Shown here piece by piece: positions 1 to 6,706 of a stretch of DNA of 9,572 bases (positions within the stretch are counted from its first letter, which is position 1; each line of letters opens with the position of its first letter). The notes beneath the pieces were generated by a model. The model was not told the origin of the DNA and did not search any database. It saw only the letters and a program-made list of their open reading frames with translations. The position numbers and the translations under genes are program-made. Source of the stretch: an uncultured Nitrospina sp. (lineage in GTDB: Bacteria; Nitrospinota; Nitrospinia; Nitrospinales; VA-1); assembly GCA_950072225.1 (NCBI GenBank), contig CATMOP010000054.1, positions 1-9,572 of the forward strand. The letters are read 5' to 3'.

Positions 1-1511
1 TCAAGCAGCATTCCGCTATAAACGCGAAACGAGTCGGCGGTTCCCCCCAGGTGTTTGGCGAGGGGTGGGGGTTCCGTATAGAACTCCCGATCGATCAGAG
101 GAATCAGCATGGCGTTTTTGCCCATCAAGTCCATCACCATTAAAAGCAGGAGAAGGCTGAAGAACCCCAACCGATTTATTTTTTTTAAATGCAGGGCAAA
201 AATACCGAATGCCAGTAGCAGTAAAATCATCAGACTTTCCAGTCCAGCCCGGTCGACATGGGTCCCAAACATTCCCGCGACCACCATCGCAGTAGCCAGC
301 AGAGCAAGCAGGAGTTTTTTCATTGCCGTTTTTTCATGAGTAACAACGGTGACAAACCGGTCGAGACCCCAGGCAGACAGAAACACCAGAGCATAAGCAC
401 AAAAGAAAAAGAATTTTTGCGGGTAGCGGAACATATCGAATAGGGGCACCCATTCATGAAACAGCGCATAGAGTGGGTTGAACATACCCAAGGCAAAAAA
501 TATTCCCACACCGAAAACCACCAACCAGAACCGGATGGCTTTTTGTTCCCTGCCAACCAGCAGGCAACCAAACAAAACAAACATCGGCACAAGACCCATA
601 TAAAAGCTGTGCACAAAATAATCCATATAATCTAATTGTTCTCTAACCTGTTCGAGAAAACGTGTGAAGTTCTCGGGCAAGAACAGATCGAGCAAAGCAC
701 CAGGCATTAACGAATAGCGGGTACTGGCTACATAGTTGAGCCCGCTGCCGCGCGTTAATTCCTGAAGAAAGTGATAAGTGGGTACCCATTGTATGGCCGA
801 AAGAGCCAGCGAAGCCACTCCAAGCGCCAGCATAGCCAGGGTTTTTTTTCTGAATCCTTGTAACCGCTCCTCTTCTTTCGCCAGATAAAGCGAATGGGCA
901 TAAATCAGCAGGACAGAAAAAATCGCATTTTCCGGCCCACCGCCTAAAATCTGAAAAGCCAGAAAAACCACAGCGCTACAGAAATATTTCAGCCCACCGT
1001 TAACCATGAACTTTTGCCACATCAAAAGAATTAACGGCAACCAGATGGCCGACTGGAACTGGTTATATACGGAAGCCAGCGACAAAAAATATCCTCCCAG
1101 CAGGGCGGTCAATGACGCACAGAGAGCTGCAGGAATCGATCTGCCCCAATACCGGCAAAGGGCATAGACCGACCCCATCAGGACCAGGTGGTGAAACAGG
1201 AAGTAGGCATGGAAGGCGAATAAAAAGTCATTCAGTAAAAACAAAACCGAAGGGGGATAGAACACACCCGGATGCATCAGGGACAAAAAAGGCATGCCCT
1301 GAAACAGGTAGGGATACCAGAATGGCCACTCTCCCATCGCCCATGTCCGAGCGAGGTAGAGTTTCATGGGATAGGCAAAATGGTGGATGTCGCGAAAAAA
1401 GAAAGTGCTTCCTTCAAACAGAACCGGGAAGAAGAACAGGGTGAAAACAAACAGGAGAAAACAGGCTGCCAGTAGAAGGCCCCCATTTCGGGACAGGAAG
1501 TCATTCTTCAT
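1..1511 (-). CDS. YfhO-like multi-span membrane protein (3' end outside window)
   Basis: The minus-strand frame is open from an ATG at 1511 to the left edge, giving at least 503 residues and no stop, so the C-terminus is missing. The protein is very hydrophobic, with roughly a dozen likely membrane spans; the first covers about residues 11-32. After it comes FRD (39-41), then GEWPFWYP (60-67) and GMPF (72-75). This layout of an acidic residue after the first helix, a WxP stretch and a GxP is typical of YfhO-like and other GT-C-fold membrane glycosyltransferases, which use polyprenyl-phosphate sugars on the outer face of the inner membrane. An AGGA lies about 8 bases before the ATG. The gene follows the GT2 gene by 85 bases on the same strand, so the two are probably co-transcribed, the GT2 enzyme perhaps making the lipid-linked donor. 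The family call rests on layout; the acceptor cannot be read. Other GT-C families (PMT/ArnT-like) remain possible. Confidence 0.72.
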   Translation of the reverse strand, partial: MKNDFLSRNGGLLLAACFLLFVFTLFFFPVLFEGSTFFFRDIHHFAYPMKLYLARTWAMGEWPFWYPYLFQGMPFLSLMHPGVFYPPSVLFLLNDFLFAFHAYFLFHHLVLMGSVYALCRYWGRSIPAALCASLTALLGGYFLSLASVYNQFQSAIWLPLILLMWQKFMVNGGLKYFCSAVVFLAFQILGGGPENAIFSVLLIYAHSLYLAKEEERLQGFRKKTLAMLALGVASLALSAIQWVPTYHFLQELTRGSGLNYVASTRYSLMPGALLDLFLPENFTRFLEQVREQLDYMDYFVHSFYMGLVPMFVLFGCLLVGREQKAIRFWLVVFGVGIFFALGMFNPLYALFHEWVPLFDMFRYPQKFFFFCAYALVFLSAWGLDRFVTVVTHEKTAMKKLLLALLATAMVVAGMFGTHVDRAGLESLMILLLLAFGIFALHLKKINRLGFFSLLLLLMVMDLMGKNAMLIPLIDREFYTEPPPLAKHLGGTADSFRVYSGMLL

Positions 1512-1596
1512 TTTGCATTCCTGAAATGAAAAAATACCCGCCCGCTAAAAGGAAAACCAATATAGAGAAGGAAAAGTATGGCGGATTCATGCTCCT

Positions 1597-2547
1597 TCAG
1601 CCCTTGAGATGCTTGTTATTTTCCATATCAAACCACATGGCAAAAAGCAGAAACTGCAAACCGGTTAGCACCAGAAAAACTGAAAACACCGCGCTGGTAG
1701 CGGAAACCGGCCCGGAAAAAATTCGATACAGGAACAAATAAAATCCCGTAAGCGCACCGGCTGGAAACGCGATCAGACCCAGGGTATAGAAAAAGACCAG
1801 CGGGTGAAAGTCGCGGATCACGTATTTCTCAACAAGCCGACTGAAAAAACAGCAGATCAGTAATCTTGAGATGGTGATGACCACCCGTGTTATACGTATC
1901 TCGGAGACCTCTCCAATATTATAAACAGGGCGCACAGGGACATCGCGCACCGTACAATCGGCAATGTTTAATTTAACCAGCAGGTCGTTGGGCATACCAT
2001 ATCGGGAATAGACGTTTTCGAGATCCACCAATTCCAGCGCCCTTTTTGATATCGCTGTGTACCCGCACTGGGTATCGGCAACATGCCAGTAACCGCTGAC
2101 GATCTTGGTCAGCAAAGACAAAATGCTGTTGCCGATATACCAGTGACGGGGAATGATATCCCAGGCTTTACCCTGAAACAGGCGATTGCCCTTGGCATAA
2201 TCTACCCCTTCCAGGGCCACAGGCCGGATGAGGTTTTCAAGATCTGCAGGGTCCATCTGAGCGTCCCCGGCCATGACCACCGCGATATCGACATCATTAT
2301 CCAGGCTCGCCTTGTAGCCGGTGCATATCGCCGCCCCCACGCCCCGGTTTTCTTCGTGGCGGATCAAAACAATTCGGGAGTCGGTTTCCATCCTTTCCCG
2401 CACCTTATCGGATGTGGCATCCTGGCTATAATCGTCGATGACAAAAATCTGATCGATCCAGTGAGGGCGGTCCTGAAGGACCTTCTGTATCAACTTTTGT
2501 TCATTGTGAGCCGGAACCACAACGGAAATCACCTTTTCTTTATACAT
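1597..2547 (-). CDS. GT2 glycosyltransferase, dolichol/undecaprenyl-phosphate sugar synthase type
   Basis: This 316-residue protein starts at an ATG (2547). Residues 1-230 form a family 2 glycosyltransferase domain: VSVVVPAHNE-like start (8-16), IDDYSQDAT (37-45, nucleotide-binding acidic pair plus SxDxT), ENRGVGAA (66-73), MAGDAQMDP (92-100, the DxD region; the leading Asp is Ala, a form I recall as common in this subgroup), and DTQCGYTA (158-165). Two C-terminal membrane spans follow at about 249-277 and 286-306, as in GtrB/DPM1-like enzymes that move a sugar from a nucleotide donor to a polyprenyl phosphate at the cytoplasmic membrane face. The sugar cannot be read from sequence. A GGAGG lies about 12 bases before the start, a rather long spacing. 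It is the first gene of the minus-strand unit, with the YfhO-like gene 85 bases downstream. The GT2 family assignment is secure; the donor, acceptor and pathway are inferred. Confidence 0.9.
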   Translation of the reverse strand: MYKEKVISVVVPAHNEQKLIQKVLQDRPHWIDQIFVIDDYSQDATSDKVRERMETDSRIVLIRHEENRGVGAAICTGYKASLDNDVDIAVVMAGDAQMDPADLENLIRPVALEGVDYAKGNRLFQGKAWDIIPRHWYIGNSILSLLTKIVSGYWHVADTQCGYTAISKRALELVDLENVYSRYGMPNDLLVKLNIADCTVRDVPVRPVYNIGEVSEIRITRVVITISRLLICCFFSRLVEKYVIRDFHPLVFFYTLGLIAFPAGALTGFYLFLYRIFSGPVSATSAVFSVFLVLTGLQFLLFAMWFDMENNKHLKG

Positions 2548-3032
2548 TTAAAGGGTTGCCTCCAGAAATTGCTCTACGACTTCCAAGTCGTTTGAGATCC
2601 TTTACCGGGACTCAGGAGATTGCTCCCGGAACTATCACCTAATGGACGGTAACACAATAACAGGTTGCGATGCGGGACAAGCTTTTCTGCCGGAGGGAAT
2701 TCCCGAAAAAACCGGTTTTGTTCGATCAATAGAGAACAAAGACGAGAATTGTGATCGAATAAATCGGTCATATATAAATAGGACTCTGCTCTGGAACCAA
2801 ACCGGTAATGGTTCGGAATTATTCCGGTCCAAACAATATCTCAAAAAAAGGTTTGTCGAAAGGTAAAGGAATACCAGGGTCAGGCAGGCAAAAACCAGCG
2901 AGGACAAGGATTAAAAAAAATTGTCCGGGTCTTTAGATAAAGTTCTGCCATCAAGGGATTAGAGAAACAATTAAAAAAAATCCCCACCCCCCTTTAAAGC
3001 GGGGAGCGGGGAATTTCCATTAACAAAAAATA
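2548..3032. other. 485-base intergenic stretch between pilin and GT2 genes
   Basis: No convincing gene is visible. On the minus strand a TTG-started frame at 2907-2635 gives a 90-residue product with a hydrophobic first third. It overlaps a second minus frame (2771-2574, ATG start) in another register. Neither has a ribosome binding site, so they could be a decayed gene or chance. Structured bits are: the inverted repeat GGACAA/TTGTCC (2902-2907 and 2921-2926) around an A-run; CCGGGA...TCCCGG near 2604-2630, which can alternatively pair GGAG/CTCC; and ACGACTTCCAAGTCGT (2576-2591), which would lie in the 5' leader of the GT2 transcript. The pilin terminator occupies 2973-3012 and is listed separately. 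No confident promoter for the GT2 gene was found. Confidence 0.5.
2973..3012 (-). terminator. Rho-independent terminator of the pilin gene
   Basis: Read on the minus strand, a GC-rich hairpin starts about 20 bases after the pilin stop. TCCCC (2981-2985) pairs with GGGGA (3008-3012), and CCCC (2987-2990) with GGGG (3001-3004), around a TTTAAA centre. A run of eight T on the minus strand (2973-2980) follows directly. This is a textbook stem plus U-tract. The CCCC-TTTAAA-GGGG palindrome also resembles dispersed short repeats of some bacterial genomes, and a weaker relative (CCCTC...TTTAAAGAGGG) occurs at 6497-6515. Confidence 0.85.
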
Positions 3033-3416
3033 TTAAGTGATATTACCATTTTGATCCATAGTGTATATCGTATCAGACGCATCCGAGGTGTGCTGCGCTG
3101 TTGCGTCAAAAGCTGCTTCCGTTCCATCAGGAATGAGAACTGTAACACCGGTCGAACCCACCCAACCATAAGTAGTACCCGTGGCAATAGTCGTCGAACA
3201 AGCATTCGAACCTACGTTATCCGCCCAGTAAGCTTTGCAGGCCAGATAAATGTTATGCAGGTTACCTTTGGCGTCAGATTGGTAAGCCCTGTTTTTGTAA
3301 GCACTGAATTGGGGAATCGCAATGGCCGCCAAAATACCGATAATAGCAATAACAATCAATAATTCAATAAGCGTGAAACCCTTTTCGCCTCGAACCCGCC
3401 TGAAACTGGATAACAT
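3033..3416 (-). CDS. pilA: Type IV pilin (PilA-like major pilin)
   Basis: This 127-residue prepilin has a short basic leader (1-13) ending in KG, then the prepilin peptidase site G13/F14 and the hydrophobic assembly helix FTLIELLIVIAIIGILAAIA. Mature Glu5 (residue 18), needed for subunit assembly, is present. The mature protein is about 114 residues, with two cysteines (60 and 73 in the precursor) that could form a small disulfide loop, and a Thr/Gly-rich C-terminal part. The first half is strikingly like Geobacter PilA, including aromatics at mature positions 1, 24, 27, 32 and 51 (Trp here). It would be exported, cleaved and N-methylated by PilD, then polymerised into a pilus. AGGAG lies 7 bases before the ATG. 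The gene stands alone, with its own probable sigma-54 promoter and a strong terminator. No other pilus genes are in the window, so major versus minor pilin is inferred from the canonical leader and high-expression signals. Confidence 0.93.
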   Translation of the reverse strand: MLSSFRRVRGEKGFTLIELLIVIAIIGILAAIAIPQFSAYKNRAYQSDAKGNLHNIYLACKAYWADNVGSNACSTTIATGTTYGWVGSTGVTVLIPDGTEAAFDATAQHTSDASDTIYTMDQNGNIT

Positions 3417-3484
3417 TTTCTTCTCCTAATATGGTTAACAAAACAAACTTGGAATAAACGATATTAATTATTACCTATTACTGC

Positions 3485-3500
3485 AGCAAAACTCATGCCT
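3485..3500 (-). promoter_or_regulatory. Sigma-54 (-24/-12) promoter of the pilin gene
   Basis: The minus strand reads AGGCATGAGTTTTGCT. Against the sigma-54 consensus TGGCAC(G)-N4-TTGC(A/T), both invariant doublets match: GG at -24 and GC at -12, with the required 10 bases between them. The following G and the TTGCT block also match; the first T and the C of CAC differ. Transcription would start near 3474, giving a leader of about 58 bases before the pilin ATG. RpoN with the activator PilR drives pilA in Pseudomonas and Geobacter, so position and gene type agree. Confidence 0.72.
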
Positions 3501-3602
3501 TTGAATAACAGTTGAGATTAATTATTATAACCTCTTTTTTAATAATATGTTATGCATTTTTCTTCTTTGGCGAAAATTTTTTATACCTAAAATTTCCAAA
3601 AA

Positions 3603-3640
3603 TGACAAAATTTGTCAGTGTTGACTGCCAAAACTTGTCA
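3603..3640. promoter_or_regulatory. Candidate PilR-type activator site (TGAC/TGTCA cluster)
   Basis: TGACAAAATTTGTCA (3603-3617) is a perfect inverted repeat with 7-base arms. A second TGAC (3622-3625) and TGTCA (3636-3640) follow, and TTGTCAG occurs twice, 23 bases apart. The cluster lies about 130-165 bases upstream of the predicted pilin start, the usual distance for a sigma-54 enhancer. Known PilR sites in Pseudomonas are built from repeated (C/G)TGTC, which is similar. It could instead be an operator for nadD, which starts about 85 bases downstream on the other side. Confidence 0.45.
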
Positions 3641-3725
3641 GCAATAGAGAGTTATAAAGAAATTGGTTCCCTAAGACTCATTCTCCCTTGCGATATACAG
3701 AGGTTTGTGAAACGATTTATTGAAC

Positions 3726-4406
3726 ATGAATAGCGAATTAAAACGAGTGGGATTGCTGGGAGGAACGTTTGACCCCGTCCATAACGGGCATCTGAGCCTT
3801 GCCGCAGAGACAATGCAACTATTTGATTTGCAAAAAGTATTGTTTATCCCTGTCAGCCAGTCCCCGCACAAGATCCATTACAAGCCCACCTCTTCGAAGC
3901 ACCGGGTCGCCATGCTGGAGTTGGCCCTTGAACAGAAAACCGCGTTATCCATAGAATTGCTGGAGATAGAAAAGGGTAGCGTTTCCTATACGATTGAAAC
4001 AATATCCCGATTAAAAGAAAGGTATCCCGATTGGGAGTTTTTTCTGATTCTAGGAGCCGATGCCTTCATGGTGATGGATACTTGGAAAAGCTATGCTGAT
4101 ATATTCAAACTTTGCCACGTGCTGGTTGGCACACGTCCCGATGTAAAATTAGAGCTTCCGGTTGAACTATGTCAAACGCTTGGGCTAAAAAAAACTCGGC
4201 TTGAAAATAATAACGACCCACTGCTGATAACTTTGAATCCTGCTACAGGAAAAACCATACGGTTATATCACATTCCACCACAAGACATTTCTTCCAGCGG
4301 AATCCGGCATAGGGTGCAAGCCGGAAAAGAAATCAAAAATTTGTTGCCCCCTGCGGTTGATCATTATATTATTAAGAATCGATTATACCGGACTGAGTCC
4401 CTTTAA
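3726..4406 (+). CDS. nadD: Nicotinate-nucleotide adenylyltransferase
   Basis: NadD joins nicotinate mononucleotide and ATP to give deamido-NAD and pyrophosphate, the penultimate cytosolic step of NAD synthesis. The 226-residue product has the nucleotidyltransferase signature GGTFDPVHNGH (12-22), a GADAF segment around 117-121, and the C-terminal ISSSGIR (187-193), matching the family's ISSTxIR. Length is normal. I chose the ATG at 3726. A TTG at 3720 is in frame two codons earlier, and a stop at 3708 excludes longer forms. Neither start has a strong ribosome site; AGAGG at 3699-3703 is too distant from either for normal use. It is the first gene of a plus-strand cluster, with rsfS only 10 bases downstream, a pairing seen in many bacteria. 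The ribosome-silencing and ppGpp-linked neighbours fit a growth-control context, but that is inference. Confidence 0.95.
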   Translation: MNSELKRVGLLGGTFDPVHNGHLSLAAETMQLFDLQKVLFIPVSQSPHKIHYKPTSSKHRVAMLELALEQKTALSIELLEIEKGSVSYTIETISRLKERYPDWEFFLILGADAFMVMDTWKSYADIFKLCHVLVGTRPDVKLELPVELCQTLGLKKTRLENNNDPLLITLNPATGKTIRLYHIPPQDISSSGIRHRVQAGKEIKNLLPPAVDHYIIKNRLYRTESL

Positions 4407-4416
4407 TATGGTTTGA

Positions 4417-4770
4417 ATGAAAGAACACTTGAACGCTCTTCAGCAGCTAGCCGTTGATTCTGCCGAGGATAAAAAGGCTTTTGACATCCTCATTCTGGAC
4501 CTGCGAAACCGCTCGGACCTTACAGATTTTTTCATGATTTGCAGTGGAAACTCCAAGGTTCACGTTCAGGCTATTGTTGATGGCATCCTTGACAAGTGTT
4601 ACCAAAACCGCAATAAACCCCTGGCTGTAGAAGGTTATTCGGGAGGAATCTGGGTGGTAGTGGATTTAGGAGATTTAATTGTACATGTTTTTCATAAAGA
4701 AGCCCGCCTTCACTATGACCTCGAACGTCTATGGGGTGATGTTCCTGTTATCAAGGCAGTAGGCCAATAG
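4417..4770 (+). CDS. rsfS: Ribosome silencing factor RsfS
   Basis: RsfS (Iojap/YbeB family) binds protein uL14 of the large ribosomal subunit and blocks joining with the small subunit, lowering translation under nutrient limitation. The 117-residue protein shows the family core: LTDFFMICSGNSKVHVQAI (35-53), EGYSGGIWVVVDLGDLIVHVF (72-92, where the usual Trp-Asp-Gly pattern appears as SGGIW and VDLGD), and YDLERLWGDV (100-109). Length is typical. The ATG at 4417 follows the nadD stop by 10 bases and has no clear Shine-Dalgarno sequence, so translation is probably coupled to nadD. The nadD-rsfS order is widely conserved and strengthens both calls. Confidence 0.95.
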   Translation: MKEHLNALQQLAVDSAEDKKAFDILILDLRNRSDLTDFFMICSGNSKVHVQAIVDGILDKCYQNRNKPLAVEGYSGGIWVVVDLGDLIVHVFHKEARLHYDLERLWGDVPVIKAVGQ

Positions 4771-4799
4771 AGATTCCCCTATCATTTTTACCCGCACCT

Positions 4800-5195
4800 A
4801 TGAATAAAAAAAAATTGAATCAGTTTCGTTCTCAGTTGAAATCCATCCGGTCCGAGTTGCTGGGGGACGTAGAAAAATCAAACCATCACGTGAAAGAAAA
4901 TCAAAACGGACAAATAGCCGATATCAGCGACCATGCCGCACGCACCTACAATCGGCAACTGGAAGGGGAACTTGGCGAACAGGAATGGCAAAAACTCAAA
5001 CAGGTTGATGCGGCGATCGAAAAAATTGTCGAAGGGGAATATGGAGTTTGCACCAAATGCGAAGCCTCCATTCCCGAAGCCCGTCTAGAAGTGGTTCCCT
5101 ACACAGAATTCTGCACCCAATGCCTGAGCAAAATGGAAAAGAACCCCCAGGCCACTAGCCTCAATGACAAAAAAAACCTGTCCCAGGAGGATTAA
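4800..5195 (+). CDS. DksA/TraR-family zinc-finger transcription regulator
   Basis: This 131-residue protein has the DksA architecture. An N-terminal helical hairpin (about 5-80) carries the tip motif DISDHA (41-46), matching DxxDxA, whose two acids reach the RNA polymerase active site in DksA. A C4 zinc finger follows with CTKC (84-87) and CTQC (105-108), spaced 17 residues apart, preceded by YGV and containing IPEARLEVVP. Such proteins bind the polymerase secondary channel and, with ppGpp, reset rRNA and biosynthetic promoters. Family members with an intact tip usually behave as DksA, but paralogs are common, so I leave the symbol blank. There is no clear ribosome site before the ATG. It starts 29 bases after rsfS and ends 2 bases before the next gene's GTG, so it is very likely in the same operon. 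A Lys/Asp/Glu-rich tail (112-131) follows the finger. Confidence 0.88.
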   Translation: MNKKKLNQFRSQLKSIRSELLGDVEKSNHHVKENQNGQIADISDHAARTYNRQLEGELGEQEWQKLKQVDAAIEKIVEGEYGVCTKCEASIPEARLEVVPYTEFCTQCLSKMEKNPQATSLNDKKNLSQED

Positions 5196-5197
5196 CC

Positions 5198-6403
5198 GTG
5201 TCATTGAAGCAAATCATCGTCTTTCTGGTTTTTGCGTTACTCTCCATTTATACGGCGTTTCTGAACCCCCATGACGCGGTAGTTCACATCACGCAAAGCC
5301 AATCGCTGAAATTACCAACCATCCTCCTATTACTAGGCTCTATCCTAATCGGTGTGATCGTTACGGTTTTCCTGTTTTGGACTTTTAATTTTAAAAAAGC
5401 ACTGGCCCGCTGGAAAGTTGGTTTTAAGAATAACCGGATCGAAAAAAGGAGCCGCAAAGTTGAAGCCCTGTTTAAAAAAGGGGAAAACCTTTTCATCTGC
5501 GGAAAAATGGATAAAGCACAGACCCTTATTGAAAAAGTTCTCGATATGTCTCCAGAACATGTCGATGCACTCAACCTGATGGGTCGAACCCTGGATGCTA
5601 GTGACAAATACGACCAGGCAGAAAATTTTTATAAGAAAGCTCTCGCATTCGAACCACAAAACATTCACGTTCTCTATAACTTGGCGCATACATATTCAAA
5701 GACCGATCAGCAAAACAAAGAAATTGCTCTGCTTCAAAAAATACAAGGGATGAATCCGGGGACCGCTGGCCCCATACTGCGTCTTCGCGATATTTATGTG
5801 AAGCAGAAAAACTGGGGAAAAGTATGCCCCTTGCAGAAAAAAGTTTTGCCTATGTTGCGCGATAAGAACGAGGAATGGAAAAAGGAACAAGCCAATCTGG
5901 GACAATTCTTTTTTGAACTCGGCAAGCAATATTTGCAAGAGAGTAACCGGGACTCCGCGATTTCCACACTCAAGCAGGCTCTCCGGGCCTCTGAAAAATG
6001 CCTGCCTGCATACTTGTCCTTGGGCGATGCCTATCTGGAATCCGGCAAACAAAAGCAGGCGTTAAAAATCTGGAAAACCGGATTTCAAAAAACCGGCCAT
6101 AAAGCCTGCCTGGTACGGTCGCAAATCGCCCTCAGGGAATCCGATGATATTCAGGAACTAATGCACACTTATGAAGAATCCCTGGAAACATCAGAAGAAC
6201 GACCCCTGCTTGTACTTTTATTGTCTACGTTCTATCTGGAACATGGGCTGGAAGATAAAGCCCAACAACTCCTGCAAAACAATTCACCGGAACATCCACT
6301 GCTCCACTCCTTATTGCTGGAAAATGCCCGGCATTCAGGAAACGGCAACCAAGAATCTAATTTCAAGCTAACCCGGAACGCAGTATTTGCCCTCATCCTC
6401 TAG
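5198..6403 (+). CDS. LapA-LapB-like fused membrane TPR protein, lacking the LapB C-terminal domain
   Basis: This 401-residue protein begins at a GTG with an excellent ribosome site (CAGGAGG, 7 bases before it) that partly lies in the end of the DksA-like gene. Residues 1-75 resemble LapA (DUF1049): two membrane helices (about 4-21 and 40-63) around a short periplasmic FLNPHDAVVHI segment. Residues 88-360 are tetratricopeptide repeats in the LapB (YciM) style, for example LRLRDIYVKQKNWGKV (195-209) and AYLSLGDAYLESGKQKQALK (271-290). In E. coli, separate LapA and LapB sit at the inner membrane, and LapB helps FtsH degrade LpxC, balancing lipopolysaccharide synthesis. Here both parts are fused. 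E. coli LapB ends with a rubredoxin-like CxxC...CxxC domain essential for function; none is present in this frame, nor in the next frames past the stop. The TAG stop is the first codon of a repeat copy, so loss by insertion is possible. Another envelope TPR role is also possible. Confidence 0.75.
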   Translation: MSLKQIIVFLVFALLSIYTAFLNPHDAVVHITQSQSLKLPTILLLLGSILIGVIVTVFLFWTFNFKKALARWKVGFKNNRIEKRSRKVEALFKKGENLFICGKMDKAQTLIEKVLDMSPEHVDALNLMGRTLDASDKYDQAENFYKKALAFEPQNIHVLYNLAHTYSKTDQQNKEIALLQKIQGMNPGTAGPILRLRDIYVKQKNWGKVCPLQKKVLPMLRDKNEEWKKEQANLGQFFFELGKQYLQESNRDSAISTLKQALRASEKCLPAYLSLGDAYLESGKQKQALKIWKTGFQKTGHKACLVRSQIALRESDDIQELMHTYEESLETSEERPLLVLLLSTFYLEHGLEDKAQQLLQNNSPEHPLLHSLLLENARHSGNGNQESNFKLTRNAVFALIL

Positions 6404-6469
6404 CCCACTAGGCGTGGGGCCGACTAGCAATATCTTTTTACTGCTAGCAATAGGTCAACTCGGCTTGAT
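6401..6469 (+). repeat. Stop-codon-linked repeat, copy 1
   Basis: Read on the plus strand, this copy starts with the TAG stop of the TPR gene. It forms the hairpin CCCAC-TAGGC-GTGGG (6404-6418; one C fewer than in the other copies, so G6419 bulges) and continues GCCGACTAGCAATA. It ends in the shared block ACTCGGCTTGAT. Against copy 3 I count about 55 of 70 positions identical with one gap. The internal part differs: CTAGCAATA occurs twice here and allows a CTAGC/GCTAG stem. There is no strong T-run after the hairpin, although CTTTTTA occurs at 6434-6440. Confidence 0.8.
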
Positions 6470-6706
6470 GAGGTTTGTTGGAGAACTCTAATGGACCCCT
6501 CGTTTTTAAAGAGGGCCTGGGGGTGATAAACCTTCTGGGTGTTAACTAGAGCAGACTGGGCTTTACCCAGTTGCCTCCCATGTGTGATATCTCTTTATTT
6601 TCCTTCATGCCCTGGAGGGATAAATTGGGCGAGGGCTAGATTGAGCCGAGAAAAAATTTTTTCAGTCAAATAAAGCTACTGCTCGCTGGCGCCACGCCGA
6701 GTGGGG
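6404..6706. other. Convergent intergenic region with two inverted repeat copies and extra hairpins
   Basis: This gap separates the 3' ends of the plus-strand TPR gene and the minus-strand exported-protein gene. Most of it is the two repeat copies in opposite orientation. Between them are two more stem-loops: CCCTC (6497-6501) with GAGGG (6511-6515) around GTTTTTAAA, and the perfect CTGGG-CTTTA-CCCAG (6556-6570). Both could act in transcription termination, though neither has a long T-run. I see no open frame of note. Confidence 0.6.

Larger units (their letters stand above)
3417..3725. other. Divergent promoter region between pilin and nadD
   Basis: These 309 bases separate two divergent genes. 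The pilin side holds the -24/-12 element (3485-3500). The centre (about 3515-3600) is very AT-rich, which would suit DNA bending between an enhancer and a sigma-54 promoter. A TGAC/TGTCA cluster lies at 3603-3640. For nadD no convincing sigma-70 promoter stands out. The best pair I see is TTGAAT (3501-3506) and TATTAT (3523-3528) with a 16-base spacer, which is weak support. A plus-strand TTG-started frame (3512-3733) with a hydrophobic start overlaps the beginning of nadD but lacks a ribosome site, so I do not call it. Confidence 0.5.

Noticed and set aside
1112..1741. Several plus-strand frames opposite the YfhO-like and GT2 genes
   Set aside because: They are low-complexity shadows of well-supported minus-strand genes and show no domain features.
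3512..3733. Plus-strand 73-residue frame with a hydrophobic N-terminus just before nadD
   Set aside because: It has a TTG start and no ribosome site, lies wholly in very AT-rich promoter DNA that also holds the TGAC/TGTCA sites, and overlaps the nadD start. Chance is the simpler explanation.
5284..6052. Minus-strand frames opposite the TPR gene
   Set aside because: The plus-strand gene has clear TPR and LapA features and an excellent ribosome site. The opposite frames have none.
6401..6420. Repeat hairpin as a standard Rho-independent terminator
   Set aside because: No copy has a T-run directly after the stem, so it is not a classic intrinsic terminator. A termination role through other means is not excluded.
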